Notes under the pieces: model-generated
What the model was told of the DNA's origin: nothing
What the model saw: the letters and a program-made list of their open reading frames with translations, nothing else
Database searches by the model: none
Shown: piece after piece, positions 1 to 4,972 of the stretch
How the letters are laid out: each line of letters opens with the position of its first letter
How positions within the stretch are numbered: position 1 is the stretch's first letter
Assembly: GCA_007116095.1 (NCBI GenBank)
Contig: SKJD01000364.1
Coordinates: 1-5,010 of the forward strand
Length of the DNA: 5,010 bases
Direction: 5' to 3'
Source: Candidatus Hydrogenedentota bacterium
GTDB lineage: Bacteria; Hydrogenedentota; Hydrogenedentia; Hydrogenedentales; SCBR16-9
Position numbers and translations under genes: made by a program

Positions 1-452
<452 letters not shown>

Positions 453-455
453 GTT

Positions 456-881
456 ATGGCGTCCACCGATACCATGACATTGGAATTATGCGCGCCAGAG
501 AGCGTGCGGGTGCATTTGACGGTGCGTGAGGTGCATGTGCCTGGATCGGCGGGCTATTTCACGGTCCTTCCCGGGCACACCGCGCTGCTCAGTACGATCA
601 TTCCCGGTGTCCTGATGGGCATTGATGAGGCTGGGAACGAACACTTCTTCGCGCTGAACAAGGGCTTTGTCGAGGTGCGCAACAACCAGGTGACGGTGCT
701 GGCGGATTCCTTCGAAGAGGGAGAAGAGGTGGACCCAAAACGCGCCGAAGCCGCCCTGGAACGCGCCAAAGAACGCCTGCAACACGCAAATGAGCCGGAC
801 ATCAGTGTGGAACGCGCCGAGCGGTCCTTGTCCCGCTCCCTGGCCCGCCTCTCCGCCAAACACCGCGAACGCCATTTTTAA
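456..881 (+). CDS. atpC: F-type ATP synthase subunit epsilon
   Basis: Epsilon subunit of the F1 central stalk, which couples gamma rotation to the c-ring and in many bacteria inhibits ATP hydrolysis through its C-terminal helices. The predicted 141 residues match the usual 130-140. Residues about 7-90 form the N-terminal beta-sandwich, with the hallmark GYFTVLPGHTALLSTIIPG (residues 33-51) and ALNKGFVEVRNNQVTVLAD. Residues about 92-138 are charged and helical (DPKRAEAALERAKERL, then RAERSLSRSLARLSAKHR), the expected helical hairpin. The ATG at 456 follows the atpD stop by 3 bases. An AAGGGA at 441-446, inside the atpD end, is a plausible ribosome-binding site at 9-base spacing, which suggests translational coupling. 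An internal ATG at 474 (Met7) is a weaker alternative start. No convincing T-tailed terminator follows directly. It is probably the last gene of the operon, because what follows is non-coding repeat DNA and an opposing gene. Confidence 0.96.
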   Translation: MASTDTMTLELCAPESVRVHLTVREVHVPGSAGYFTVLPGHTALLSTIIPGVLMGIDEAGNEHFFALNKGFVEVRNNQVTVLADSFEEGEEVDPKRAEAALERAKERLQHANEPDISVERAERSLSRSLARLSAKHRERHF

Positions 882-970
882 CCGCGCTACAAGCTGTGAC
901 CGATCCGCGGTCGGGCGGCCACATGTCGCACGATTGTTCTGCTGTATTTGTGTGCTGTTTGCCTGCCCCT

Positions 971-1011
971 CTGGATGCCTGCCTGCGCAGGCATGACAGG
1001 CGTGGGCGCGG
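971..1011. repeat. Palindromic intergenic repeat, copy 1
   Basis: The core GCCTGCGCAGGCATGACAGG (981-1000) recurs exactly at 1129-1148, and similarity continues to 1011 versus 1158 with one gap and few mismatches. It can fold as ATGCCTG (975-981), loop CCTGCG, CAGGCAT (988-994). The order CTGGAT, GCCTGCGC, ATGAC is the layout of a widespread class of bacterial REP-like repeats, whose common form reads roughly TGGATTCCCGCCTGCGC followed by GGGAATGACG. Relation to that class is inferred from remembered consensus. The role is unknown; REP-like elements often act in mRNA 3'-end protection or simply spread as parasites. Confidence 0.7.
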
Positions 1012-1023
1012 ATATATGGAGTA

Positions 1024-1081
1024 GCGCACTTTAGTGCGCGTCCTTCGTGCTTTTGCACGAAGGTGATCTGGCACGATCACC
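1024..1081. repeat. Three consecutive hairpins between the repeat copies
   Basis: Hairpin 1: GCGCAC (1024-1029), loop TTTA, GTGCGC (1034-1039). Hairpin 2: CCTTCGTGC (1042-1050), loop TTTT, GCACGAAGG (1055-1063), a perfect 9-bp stem. Hairpin 3: GGTGATC (1062-1068), loop TGGCAC, GATCACC (1075-1081), a perfect 7-bp stem sharing two bases with hairpin 2, so those two compete slightly. All are strand-symmetric and none has a following T-run, so they are not classical intrinsic terminators. They could fold in the 3' untranslated end of the atp transcript and slow RNA decay, or be the body of a small non-coding mobile element. The structures are seen directly; the function is inferred. Confidence 0.7.
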
Positions 1082-1128
1082 CCGCTCGCCAACACCCTCG
1101 CCGCATCGTGACCCCACAACCTCATCAT

Positions 1129-1158
1129 GCCTGCGCAGGCATGACAGGGGCGGCGCGG
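1129..1158. repeat. Palindromic intergenic repeat, copy 2
   Basis: Second copy, same orientation, 148 bases after copy 1. The 20-base core is identical (1129-1148), followed by a near match GGCGCGG. Four bases (GCCT) present in copy 1 are absent here, which turns the element into a longer perfect palindrome: TCATGCCTGC (1125-1134) and GCAGGCATGA (1135-1144), 10 bp per arm with no loop. The identity of two core copies within 200 bases argues for recent duplication or two insertions of a multicopy element. Confidence 0.7.
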
Positions 1159-1191
1159 TCGGGCGGGAATGGCCGAACGCCCACCCCCCCC

Positions 1192-1232
1192 AAAAAAAAC
1201 CACCTTCCCGCAGTATGATTGCCGGAAGGTGG
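1192..1232 (-). terminator. Rho-independent terminator of the exported-protein gene
   Basis: Arms CCACCTTCC (1200-1208) and GGAAGGTGG (1224-1232) form a perfect 9-bp stem, extended by GCA/TGC (1210-1212 with 1220-1222) across one C-C mismatch, with a 7-base loop. On the minus strand the stem is followed at once by eight T (complement of the A run 1192-1199). It lies about 47 bases past the stop of the gene at 1280-2218. On the plus strand the following sequence is only T-rich (GTTGTTTTGTGTTG), so it might weakly stop atp transcripts as well. Confidence 0.92.
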
Positions 1233-1279
1233 CGCGTTGTTTTGTGTTGTCTGTTCTTTACCCGCGGGCAGGCATTGCC

Positions 1280-2218
1280 TTAGCCCTCGCTGCGGCGCAG
1301 GTAGACGAAGCCGGACAGGGAGGCGGCCAGAATCACCAGTACGAGGGCGAGGTGGCTGCTTACCGGCAGGGCTTCAACGATGACCAGGGTAAAGGCGACG
1401 TTGACGGAACCGGTGTCGTCGGTGACGGTGACTGTGTAGACCCCGGCGTCGTCCATCGTGACGTTCTCAAGTACCAGTTCATTGCCCTCTTCGTCTTCAA
1501 TTTCGACGCCGTCCTTGGACCAGAAATAGCTGACATCGCCGATGCCGTCGTCTTCCACCGTTAAGGTGACGGTATCGCCAATTACGACCATGCCGGGGCC
1601 GCTGATGTTGGCGCTCATTTCACCGGGCACAATCGAGACGGCGTCCAGGGTGTAGGAGGTGTCCCCACCGGGCGCGTAGGAATTGTGGAAGGAAAGCGTG
1701 GGCTCGGCGCCATACTCAGCTTCCGTATAGAAGAAGGGAATGCTGATATGGTGATAGGTGCTCTGGTGCTGAAAGCGGGTTTCCGGCAGCAATTCCTCAC
1801 CGCCCAAGGTCACCCGGACATCCATCATATCCGGACGTTCTGCCGTGCCGGAACGTACATTCAGGTAGAAGCTGAGCTCATAGCGCTCGCCATCCTGCAA
1901 ACCTTGAATGTCCTGGGAGACCGAGGCGCCGTCGGTGCCGGTATTTTTCTGCACGAAAAGTACCTGATTGCCATCGGGGGCGTTCAAGCCGGAAATAAAC
2001 CAGGGATCGCCACTGCGGTTAATGCCCCAGCGACCATCACCGGCGTGGCTCCAGCCCGTGATCTCGGTTTGTTCTTCTGGGAAATAGCCCACTTCTCCCG
2101 GGAAATCATCCGCTTCAAAGCTCCAGTTTTCCACGAGGTTTTGTGCGCTGGCCACCATGCTGAGACCCAGCATTAACACCAACATCACCGCTCCAGTTCG
2201 CAAATAGGAATGTTTCAT
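1280..2218 (-). CDS. Exported lectin-like protein with Ig-like domain and C-terminal sorting-type tail
   Basis: A 312-residue exported protein of unknown specific role. Residues 1-25 are a signal peptide (MKHSYLRTG, then a hydrophobic core ending in VASA|Q). Residues about 26-199 look like a galactose-binding-type beta-sandwich of the CBM4/9 or DUF642 kind, beginning NLVENWSFE and containing GW, DGNQVLFVQ, SVSQDIQGLQDG and YELSFYLNVRSG. Residues about 205-282 are Ig-like (GDTVTLTV, YFWSKDGVEI, LENVTMDDAGVYTVTV). They lack the usual disulfide, since the whole protein has no cysteine. Residues 283-312 are LPVSSH, a hydrophobic helix, then LRRSEG, resembling IPTL/PEP-CTERM-type sorting tails. 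The ATG at 2218 is chosen because GAGGGG (2226-2231) lies 7 bases upstream and the signal peptide begins cleanly there; the upstream TTG at 2233 is unlikely. It probably acts at the envelope and binds sugar or another surface ligand. The domain calls come from sequence pattern only. Confidence 0.85.
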   Translation of the reverse strand: MKHSYLRTGAVMLVLMLGLSMVASAQNLVENWSFEADDFPGEVGYFPEEQTEITGWSHAGDGRWGINRSGDPWFISGLNAPDGNQVLFVQKNTGTDGASVSQDIQGLQDGERYELSFYLNVRSGTAERPDMMDVRVTLGGEELLPETRFQHQSTYHHISIPFFYTEAEYGAEPTLSFHNSYAPGGDTSYTLDAVSIVPGEMSANISGPGMVVIGDTVTLTVEDDGIGDVSYFWSKDGVEIEDEEGNELVLENVTMDDAGVYTVTVTDDTGSVNVAFTLVIVEALPVSSHLALVLVILAASLSGFVYLRRSEG

Positions 2219-2262
2219 TGCATTGCCCCTCAAATTAAGTTACCTGCTTCATTGCCAATTTT

Positions 2263-2282
2263 TGATCATGCACGCATGATCA
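2263..2282. promoter_or_regulatory. 20-bp inverted repeat upstream of the exported-protein gene
   Basis: Perfect 9-bp arms TGATCATGC (2263-2271) and GCATGATCA (2274-2282) with the 2-base centre AC. It lies 44 bases upstream of the ATG at 2218, in AT-rich DNA. A short-spaced symmetric site fits an operator for a dimeric regulator, or a hairpin in the 5' leader. On neither strand is it followed by a T-run, so it is not an intrinsic terminator for the AraC-type gene that ends at 2442. The binding protein is unknown; AraC-family proteins usually prefer direct repeats. Confidence 0.5.
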
Positions 2283-2324
2283 TCACTTACTACACTAAAA
2301 TTGTCAGTTTATTTTTGAGGTTGT

Positions 2325-2353
2325 ATTATTACATGTTTTCATCAGGAAGTCAA
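2325..2353 (-). promoter_or_regulatory. Candidate sigma-70 promoter for the exported-protein gene
   Basis: On the minus strand TTGACT (2353-2348) is followed after 16 bases by TAATAAT (2331-2325), five of six matches to the -35 consensus and a fair -10. Initiation near 2318 would give a leader of about 100 bases that includes the inverted repeat at 2263-2282. AT-rich DNA offers many chance matches, so this is only the best candidate. The whole gap 2219-2441 holds nothing else I can name apart from a short AT-rich inverted repeat, GGAAA (2411-2415) and TTTCC (2420-2424), too weak to be a reliable terminator for the regulator gene. Confidence 0.35.
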
Positions 2354-2441
2354 GTATTCCGTTAAAATTAATTCGATTGTTGACAATTATTGCTAATAAC
2401 CGGAAAATAGGGAAAATAATTTCCAATCGTATGGACGGCGT

Positions 2442-3476
2442 TTACTGCTCACTGGACGTATTGGATTTTGCGTTTTGCGTTATGCGGGATCGGTAGGCGG
2501 CGGGGGTTTCGCCCACCACTTTTTTGAATACCCGTCCAAAGTGGGCGGCGTCGGAGAAGCCGAAATGGTAGGCGACCTCCGTCACATTGCTGCCAAGGTC
2601 TTCCAGCATCCGCCGCGCATGCTGGATGCGCCGCTGCTGATAGAAGCCCATGGGGGAAATGCCCAGCTCCGTTTTGAACATGCGATGTAAACGGAAGCGT
2701 GACATGCCCAGGCTATGGGCGATGGTCTCGGCGTTGAAGTTCTGGTTGTGGGTGATGGCGTATTCAATGATTTCGACGGCGGTCCAGAGCTCTTTGCGGA
2801 GCGGCAGGGTGGAAATCAGGTTTTCCTGTTCCATGCGTAAGAAAGCCTGGTTAGTCATCCACAGTATCTTGAGAAAGCAGGCATTGAACAGCGCCATGGA
2901 GGGCTCCGTGTTCCGGGCCTCCAGATGCAGATCATGGATTTCGCGTTCGCAGGTCAGGACTTCTTCCTCGGTGAGACGCAGGTGGATATGGTCCGCCTGG
3001 AAGGCATTGCCGAAGAGGGTGTCGGCCAGCAGATAGCGCAGGATTCCCTTCTCGCCCCAGAGCAGTTGCAGGTCGCCGAGCAACCAGTCGGGCTGGACGT
3101 AGATATTGGTCTTGGTGATATTGTCCATCTTGTCGAAGGCGTGCACGGTGCGGGGCGTCATGACGATCATGTCGCCGCGCTCCAGTTGTTGTCGGCCATG
3201 ATTGCAGAGATGGTCCGACGAGCCGCGCCGAATCAGGACCAGCTCATAGTAATCATGGCGGTGCGGGGGAACCCCAATGGAAAAAGGGGCAAAGACCTCC
3301 AGGGCGCGTCGGGTGCGGGTATGTTCGTTGACCGTGGGGTTTGGATCGTCCCCCGGCTGCACCAGGTGGATTCTCTTCGTGCCGTAATGCATGGTGCAGA
3401 AGCGGAAGGGACGCTTCGGCCCCAGCCCGACCGAGTCGCGGGACACGACCTCGTAATTTTCCAGGTTAAAGTCCAT
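2442..3476 (-). CDS. AraC-family transcriptional regulator (cupin sensor plus double HTH)
   Basis: A 344-residue DNA-binding regulator of the AraC/XylS family, cytoplasmic. Residues about 60-125 form a cupin-type sensor with PPHRHDYYELVLIRRG (70-85) and LERGDMIVMTPRTVHAFD (98-115), the usual small-molecule pocket, often for a sugar. A helical linker follows. The C-terminal domain holds two helix-turn-helix units: about 248-268 (AETIAHSLGMSRFRLHRMFK) and about 297-320 (VTEVAYHFGFSDAAHFGRVF), ending GETPAAYR as typical for the family. Length is slightly above the usual 280-300 because of about 55 N-terminal residues before the cupin. The ATG at 3476 is preferred over the TTG at 3521, since AAGG lies 8 bases and AGGA 3 bases upstream and the 15 extra residues would run through the promoter and operator DNA. 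The gene is divergent from the pseudopilin gene, and upstream of and co-oriented with the exported-protein gene, so both are possible targets. The ligand is not predictable. Confidence 0.95.
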   Translation of the reverse strand: MDFNLENYEVVSRDSVGLGPKRPFRFCTMHYGTKRIHLVQPGDDPNPTVNEHTRTRRALEVFAPFSIGVPPHRHDYYELVLIRRGSSDHLCNHGRQQLERGDMIVMTPRTVHAFDKMDNITKTNIYVQPDWLLGDLQLLWGEKGILRYLLADTLFGNAFQADHIHLRLTEEEVLTCEREIHDLHLEARNTEPSMALFNACFLKILWMTNQAFLRMEQENLISTLPLRKELWTAVEIIEYAITHNQNFNAETIAHSLGMSRFRLHRMFKTELGISPMGFYQQRRIQHARRMLEDLGSNVTEVAYHFGFSDAAHFGRVFKKVVGETPAAYRSRITQNAKSNTSSEQ

Positions 3477-3722
3477 ATTTCCTGCCTTGTAGCGCACAAA
3501 CGTTCTATATAATATACACAAAAGTTCTATCCATTTGCCAGTAATTCTGCTATCGTATTAACAATGATAACGCTATAAACAGAATTTGACAGAGGCGCAC
3601 TCTGCTTTGACTCTGTGTGCGGAAAGTGGCATGGTCAGATTTTATCCAAGACCAAGCCACCTGTATTGGCGTTTATTCTGTGAATGTAGTTGTTATATTG
3701 TATACCATGGAGAACAGGAATT
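3477..3722. promoter_or_regulatory. Divergent AT-rich control region between regulator and pseudopilin genes
   Basis: This 246-base gap must hold promoters for both directions. The left part carries the direct repeats at 3495-3530 and a possible leftward promoter, TGGCAA (3540-3535) and TATATT (3516-3511) at 18-base spacing. The central part contains TTTGAC twice at exactly 21-bp spacing (3585-3590 and 3606-3611) and an imperfect CAGAG/CTCTG inversion (3590-3604). For the pseudopilin gene, TATATT at 3694-3699 could be a -10, but I see no convincing -35 for it. Ribosome-binding candidates GGAG (3709-3712) and AGGA (3716-3719) precede its ATG. The promoter assignments are guesses. Confidence 0.45.
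3495..3530. promoter_or_regulatory. Direct-repeat operator, probably for the adjacent AraC-type regulator
   Basis: CACAAAcGTTCTAT (3495-3508) and CACAAAaGTTCTAT (3517-3530) match at 13 of 14 positions in the same orientation at a 22-bp period, about two helical turns. This is the arrangement known for AraC-family proteins, whose operators are commonly paired direct half-sites about 21 bp apart. The pair sits 19-54 bases upstream of the regulator's ATG, around the candidate -10 at 3516-3511, which would fit autorepression. A much poorer match (CAgtAA, then TTCT) begins at 3539, again 22 bases on, and may be a degenerate third site or chance. The repeat is seen directly; the bound protein is inferred. 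Confidence 0.6.
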
Positions 3723-4799
3723 ATGTACAAATCCAACAAGCGATCCGGTTTTACCCTGATTGAATTGCTGGTGGTGATCGCGATTATCGGGATTCTCGCC
3801 GCAATTCTGCTGCCCGCCCTGGCGCGCGCCCGGGAAGCGGCCCGCCGCGCCTCCTGCGCCAACAACCTCAAGCAGTTTGGGGTGATTTTCCAGATGTACA
3901 GCAACGAGTCCCGCGGCTACTACCCGCCGGACGGCCGCTGGTTCATCAACTCGGCCCAGTGGAACGGGGGCTCTATCGCCGGCGAGGCGCTGTACCCCGA
4001 TTACTGGAACGACATCAACATCGCCATCTGCCCCTCCGATCCGCGCGATGACAGCAGCGGTCCCGCCGGTATGCCGGTGCATATCGCCGAAGACTGGGCG
4101 GCCCAGGTGCAGAATGTCATCGGGAATGACGAAGTGTCGCACGCCTGCCGCGCCGCGTTGCTGTCGAACCCGACCTCGTACATCTACATCGGCTACCTGC
4201 AGAGCAGCATGAGCACGCTGATGCAGATTTTCCACACGATGGGCACCCTGCCGAACCACCCGGACGGCCAGCCGCACATCACCTTCACCCAGCCAGCCCT
4301 CGGGGAACGGGGCTGCCCGCCGGAATGGAACAATGTGCGCCGCTTCGGCCAGCGCGGTGATTTCGACCTGAATGAGTCGCACTTCACGCACCACCACGGG
4401 GACGCCTTCAGGACCAATTTCACGGACGACGACGGCAGCCCGCTGCCCATGTCCGCGCCGCGCCTTCGGGACGGGGTCGAGCGCTTCATGATCACCGACA
4501 TCAACAACCCGGGCGCCGCCGCCTCCGCCGCTTCAAGCATCGCCGTGATGTGGGACGCCTGGGGCAATACGGCGGATCAGCACCAGGGCTACACCGGCGC
4601 CGGTGACCGCGGCACGCTGCGTTTCAACCACCTGCCCGGCGGCAGTAATGTCCTCTTCATGGACGGCCATGTCGAGTGGACCCGTTACGGCGACAAGTAT
4701 CCCGTGACGGTCCTGGACGCCACCAATTCACATCCCAACGCCCTGGGCCGTGGCGGCCACGTCGGCAACTGGATGCAGCTCGTCGGCGGCTGGGGTTGA
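3723..4799 (+). CDS. Type II secretion pseudopilin / prepilin-like protein of the DUF1559 type
   Basis: A 358-residue prepilin-type protein. The short basic leader MYKSNKRSG is followed by [20 protein letters not shown]; a prepilin peptidase would cut between Gly9 and Phe10 and methylate Phe10, with the conserved Glu at mature position 5. Residues 10-31 form the membrane and assembly helix, continuing as an amphipathic helix ([18 protein letters not shown]). The large globular part has ICPSD (101-105), [12 protein letters not shown] (252-263) and near the end [19 protein letters not shown] (301-319). That last segment corresponds to the H-X9-DG motif of this family, here with ten residues between His303 and Asp314. 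Such proteins are highly amplified in Planctomycetes and relatives, and their exact roles are mostly unknown. The ATG at 3723 is chosen because the leader starts there with GGAG and AGGA upstream; the TTG at 3690 would add an implausible prefix. It appears to be transcribed alone, divergent from the AraC-type gene and closed by its own terminator. Confidence 0.94.
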   Translation: MYKSNKRSGFTLIELLVVIAIIGILAAILLPALARAREAARRASCANNLKQFGVIFQMYSNESRGYYPPDGRWFINSAQWNGGSIAGEALYPDYWNDINIAICPSDPRDDSSGPAGMPVHIAEDWAAQVQNVIGNDEVSHACRAALLSNPTSYIYIGYLQSSMSTLMQIFHTMGTLPNHPDGQPHITFTQPALGERGCPPEWNNVRRFGQRGDFDLNESHFTHHHGDAFRTNFTDDDGSPLPMSAPRLRDGVERFMITDINNPGAAASAASSIAVMWDAWGNTADQHQGYTGAGDRGTLRFNHLPGGSNVLFMDGHVEWTRYGDKYPVTVLDATNSHPNALGRGGHVGNWMQLVGGWG

Positions 4800-4839
4800 T
4801 GCCCCGGTAGACGCCTTACAGTATAGGTAGATAGCAATC

Positions 4840-4886
4840 GCCCCCGTGCCCCAAGGAGATGTTCCTGGGACACGGGGGCTTTATTA
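4840..4886 (+). terminator. Rho-independent terminator of the pseudopilin gene
   Basis: Arms GCCCCCGTG (4840-4848) and CACGGGGGC (4871-4879) form a perfect 9-bp GC-rich stem. It continues past one C-A mismatch with CCC/GGG (4850-4852 with 4867-4869) and, after a bulged A, AGGA/TCCT (4854-4857 with 4863-4866) around loop GATGT. The tail TTTATTA follows directly. It lies 40 bases past the TGA at 4797-4799. Strong stem plus T-rich tail on the plus strand make the call secure. Confidence 0.93.
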
Positions 4887-4922
4887 GTGGACTTTGTGGA
4901 CGCAGTAGACTTCGTAGACACG
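4887..4922 (+). repeat. 9-bp tandem repeat array (GTGGAC/GTAGAC type), forward arm
   Basis: Four units in exact 9-base register: GTGGACTTT, GTGGACGCA, GTAGACTTC, GTAGACACG. The first six bases are conserved as GTRGAC and the last three vary; a decayed fifth unit may follow (GTGATGCGT, 4923-4931). Isolated related units GTAGACGCC (4807-4815) and GTAGATAGC (4827-4835) lie on the other side of the terminator. The array begins at the last bases of the terminator region. No frame through it has a start, ribosome site or recognisable product, so it is treated as non-coding. Confidence 0.65.
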
Positions 4923-4945
4923 GTGATGCGTGGGCTTTGCAGCTC

Positions 4946-4972
4946 GTCCACTCAGTCCACAATGTCCACCAT
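4946..4972 (-). repeat. 9-bp tandem repeat array, facing arm
   Basis: Three units in 9-base register, GTCCACTCA, GTCCACAAT and GTCCACCAT; the first six bases are the reverse complement of the GTGGAC units at 4887-4904. With that array it forms an interrupted inverted repeat: GTGGAC (4887-4892) pairs with 4964-4969, GTGGAC (4896-4901) with 4955-4960, and GTAGAC (4905-4910) with 4946-4951 at five of six positions. That gives a stem of about 24 positions around a 35-base loop. The remaining 38 bases to the window end (4973-5010) show nothing recognisable. Confidence 0.6.

Larger units (their letters stand above)
882..1279. other. Non-coding gap behind atpC with repeats and hairpins
   Basis: This 398-base stretch separates two convergent transcription units (atpC rightward, the exported-protein gene leftward). 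No open frame here has a ribosome-binding site or a recognisable product. It contains two copies of a palindromic repeat (971-1011 and 1129-1158), three consecutive hairpins (1024-1081), a 13-base exact direct repeat (906-918 and 1154-1166), a C8A8 tract (1184-1199) and a terminator for the minus strand (1192-1232). The first part, 882-905, shows nothing notable. Confidence 0.8.

Noticed and set aside
898..914. Intrinsic terminator directly after atpC (GACC and GGTC arms)
   Set aside because: The stem is only four base pairs and no T-run follows; transcription probably ends further on or by another mechanism.
486..1058. 190-residue minus-strand open frame opposite atpC and the repeat region
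   Set aside because: It runs antisense through the whole of atpC and then through a REP-like repeat. It has no ribosome-binding site and its composition matches a shadow frame; the CHACAGRHP-like stretch is just translated repeat DNA.
971..1158. CRISPR array
   Set aside because: There are only two repeat copies with a 128-base interval containing hairpins, no regular spacer length, and no cas gene in view.
1169..1564. Plus-strand open frame starting in the gap and crossing the minus-strand terminator
   Set aside because: It passes through the terminator hairpin and the C-terminal end of the exported-protein gene; the proline/lysine-rich start comes from the C8A8 tract.
1685..2176. 163-residue plus-strand open frame inside the exported-protein gene
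   Set aside because: It is antisense to a gene with a signal peptide, domains and a terminator in the right place. It shows no features of its own.
2263..2282. Intrinsic terminator of the AraC-type gene
   Set aside because: The hairpin is AT-rich, about 160 bases past the stop, and on the minus strand is followed by AAAATTGG rather than T.
2925..3512. 195-residue plus-strand open frame inside the AraC-type gene
   Set aside because: It is antisense to a gene with clear cupin and helix-turn-helix domains. No ribosome site, no recognisable product.
3612..3645. Sigma-54 promoter for the pseudopilin gene (TGGCATG near 3628)
   Set aside because: The -24-like TGGC is not followed by a GC at the required -12 spacing.
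3693..4397. 234-residue minus-strand open frame inside the pseudopilin gene
   Set aside because: It is fully antisense to a well-supported gene in GC-rich DNA, where long open shadow frames are expected. No domain is recognisable and no start signal is seen.
4887..4972. CRISPR array or coding tandem repeat at the right end
   Set aside because: A 9-base unit is far too short for CRISPR, the orientation flips midway, and no reading frame through it has a start signal or domain.
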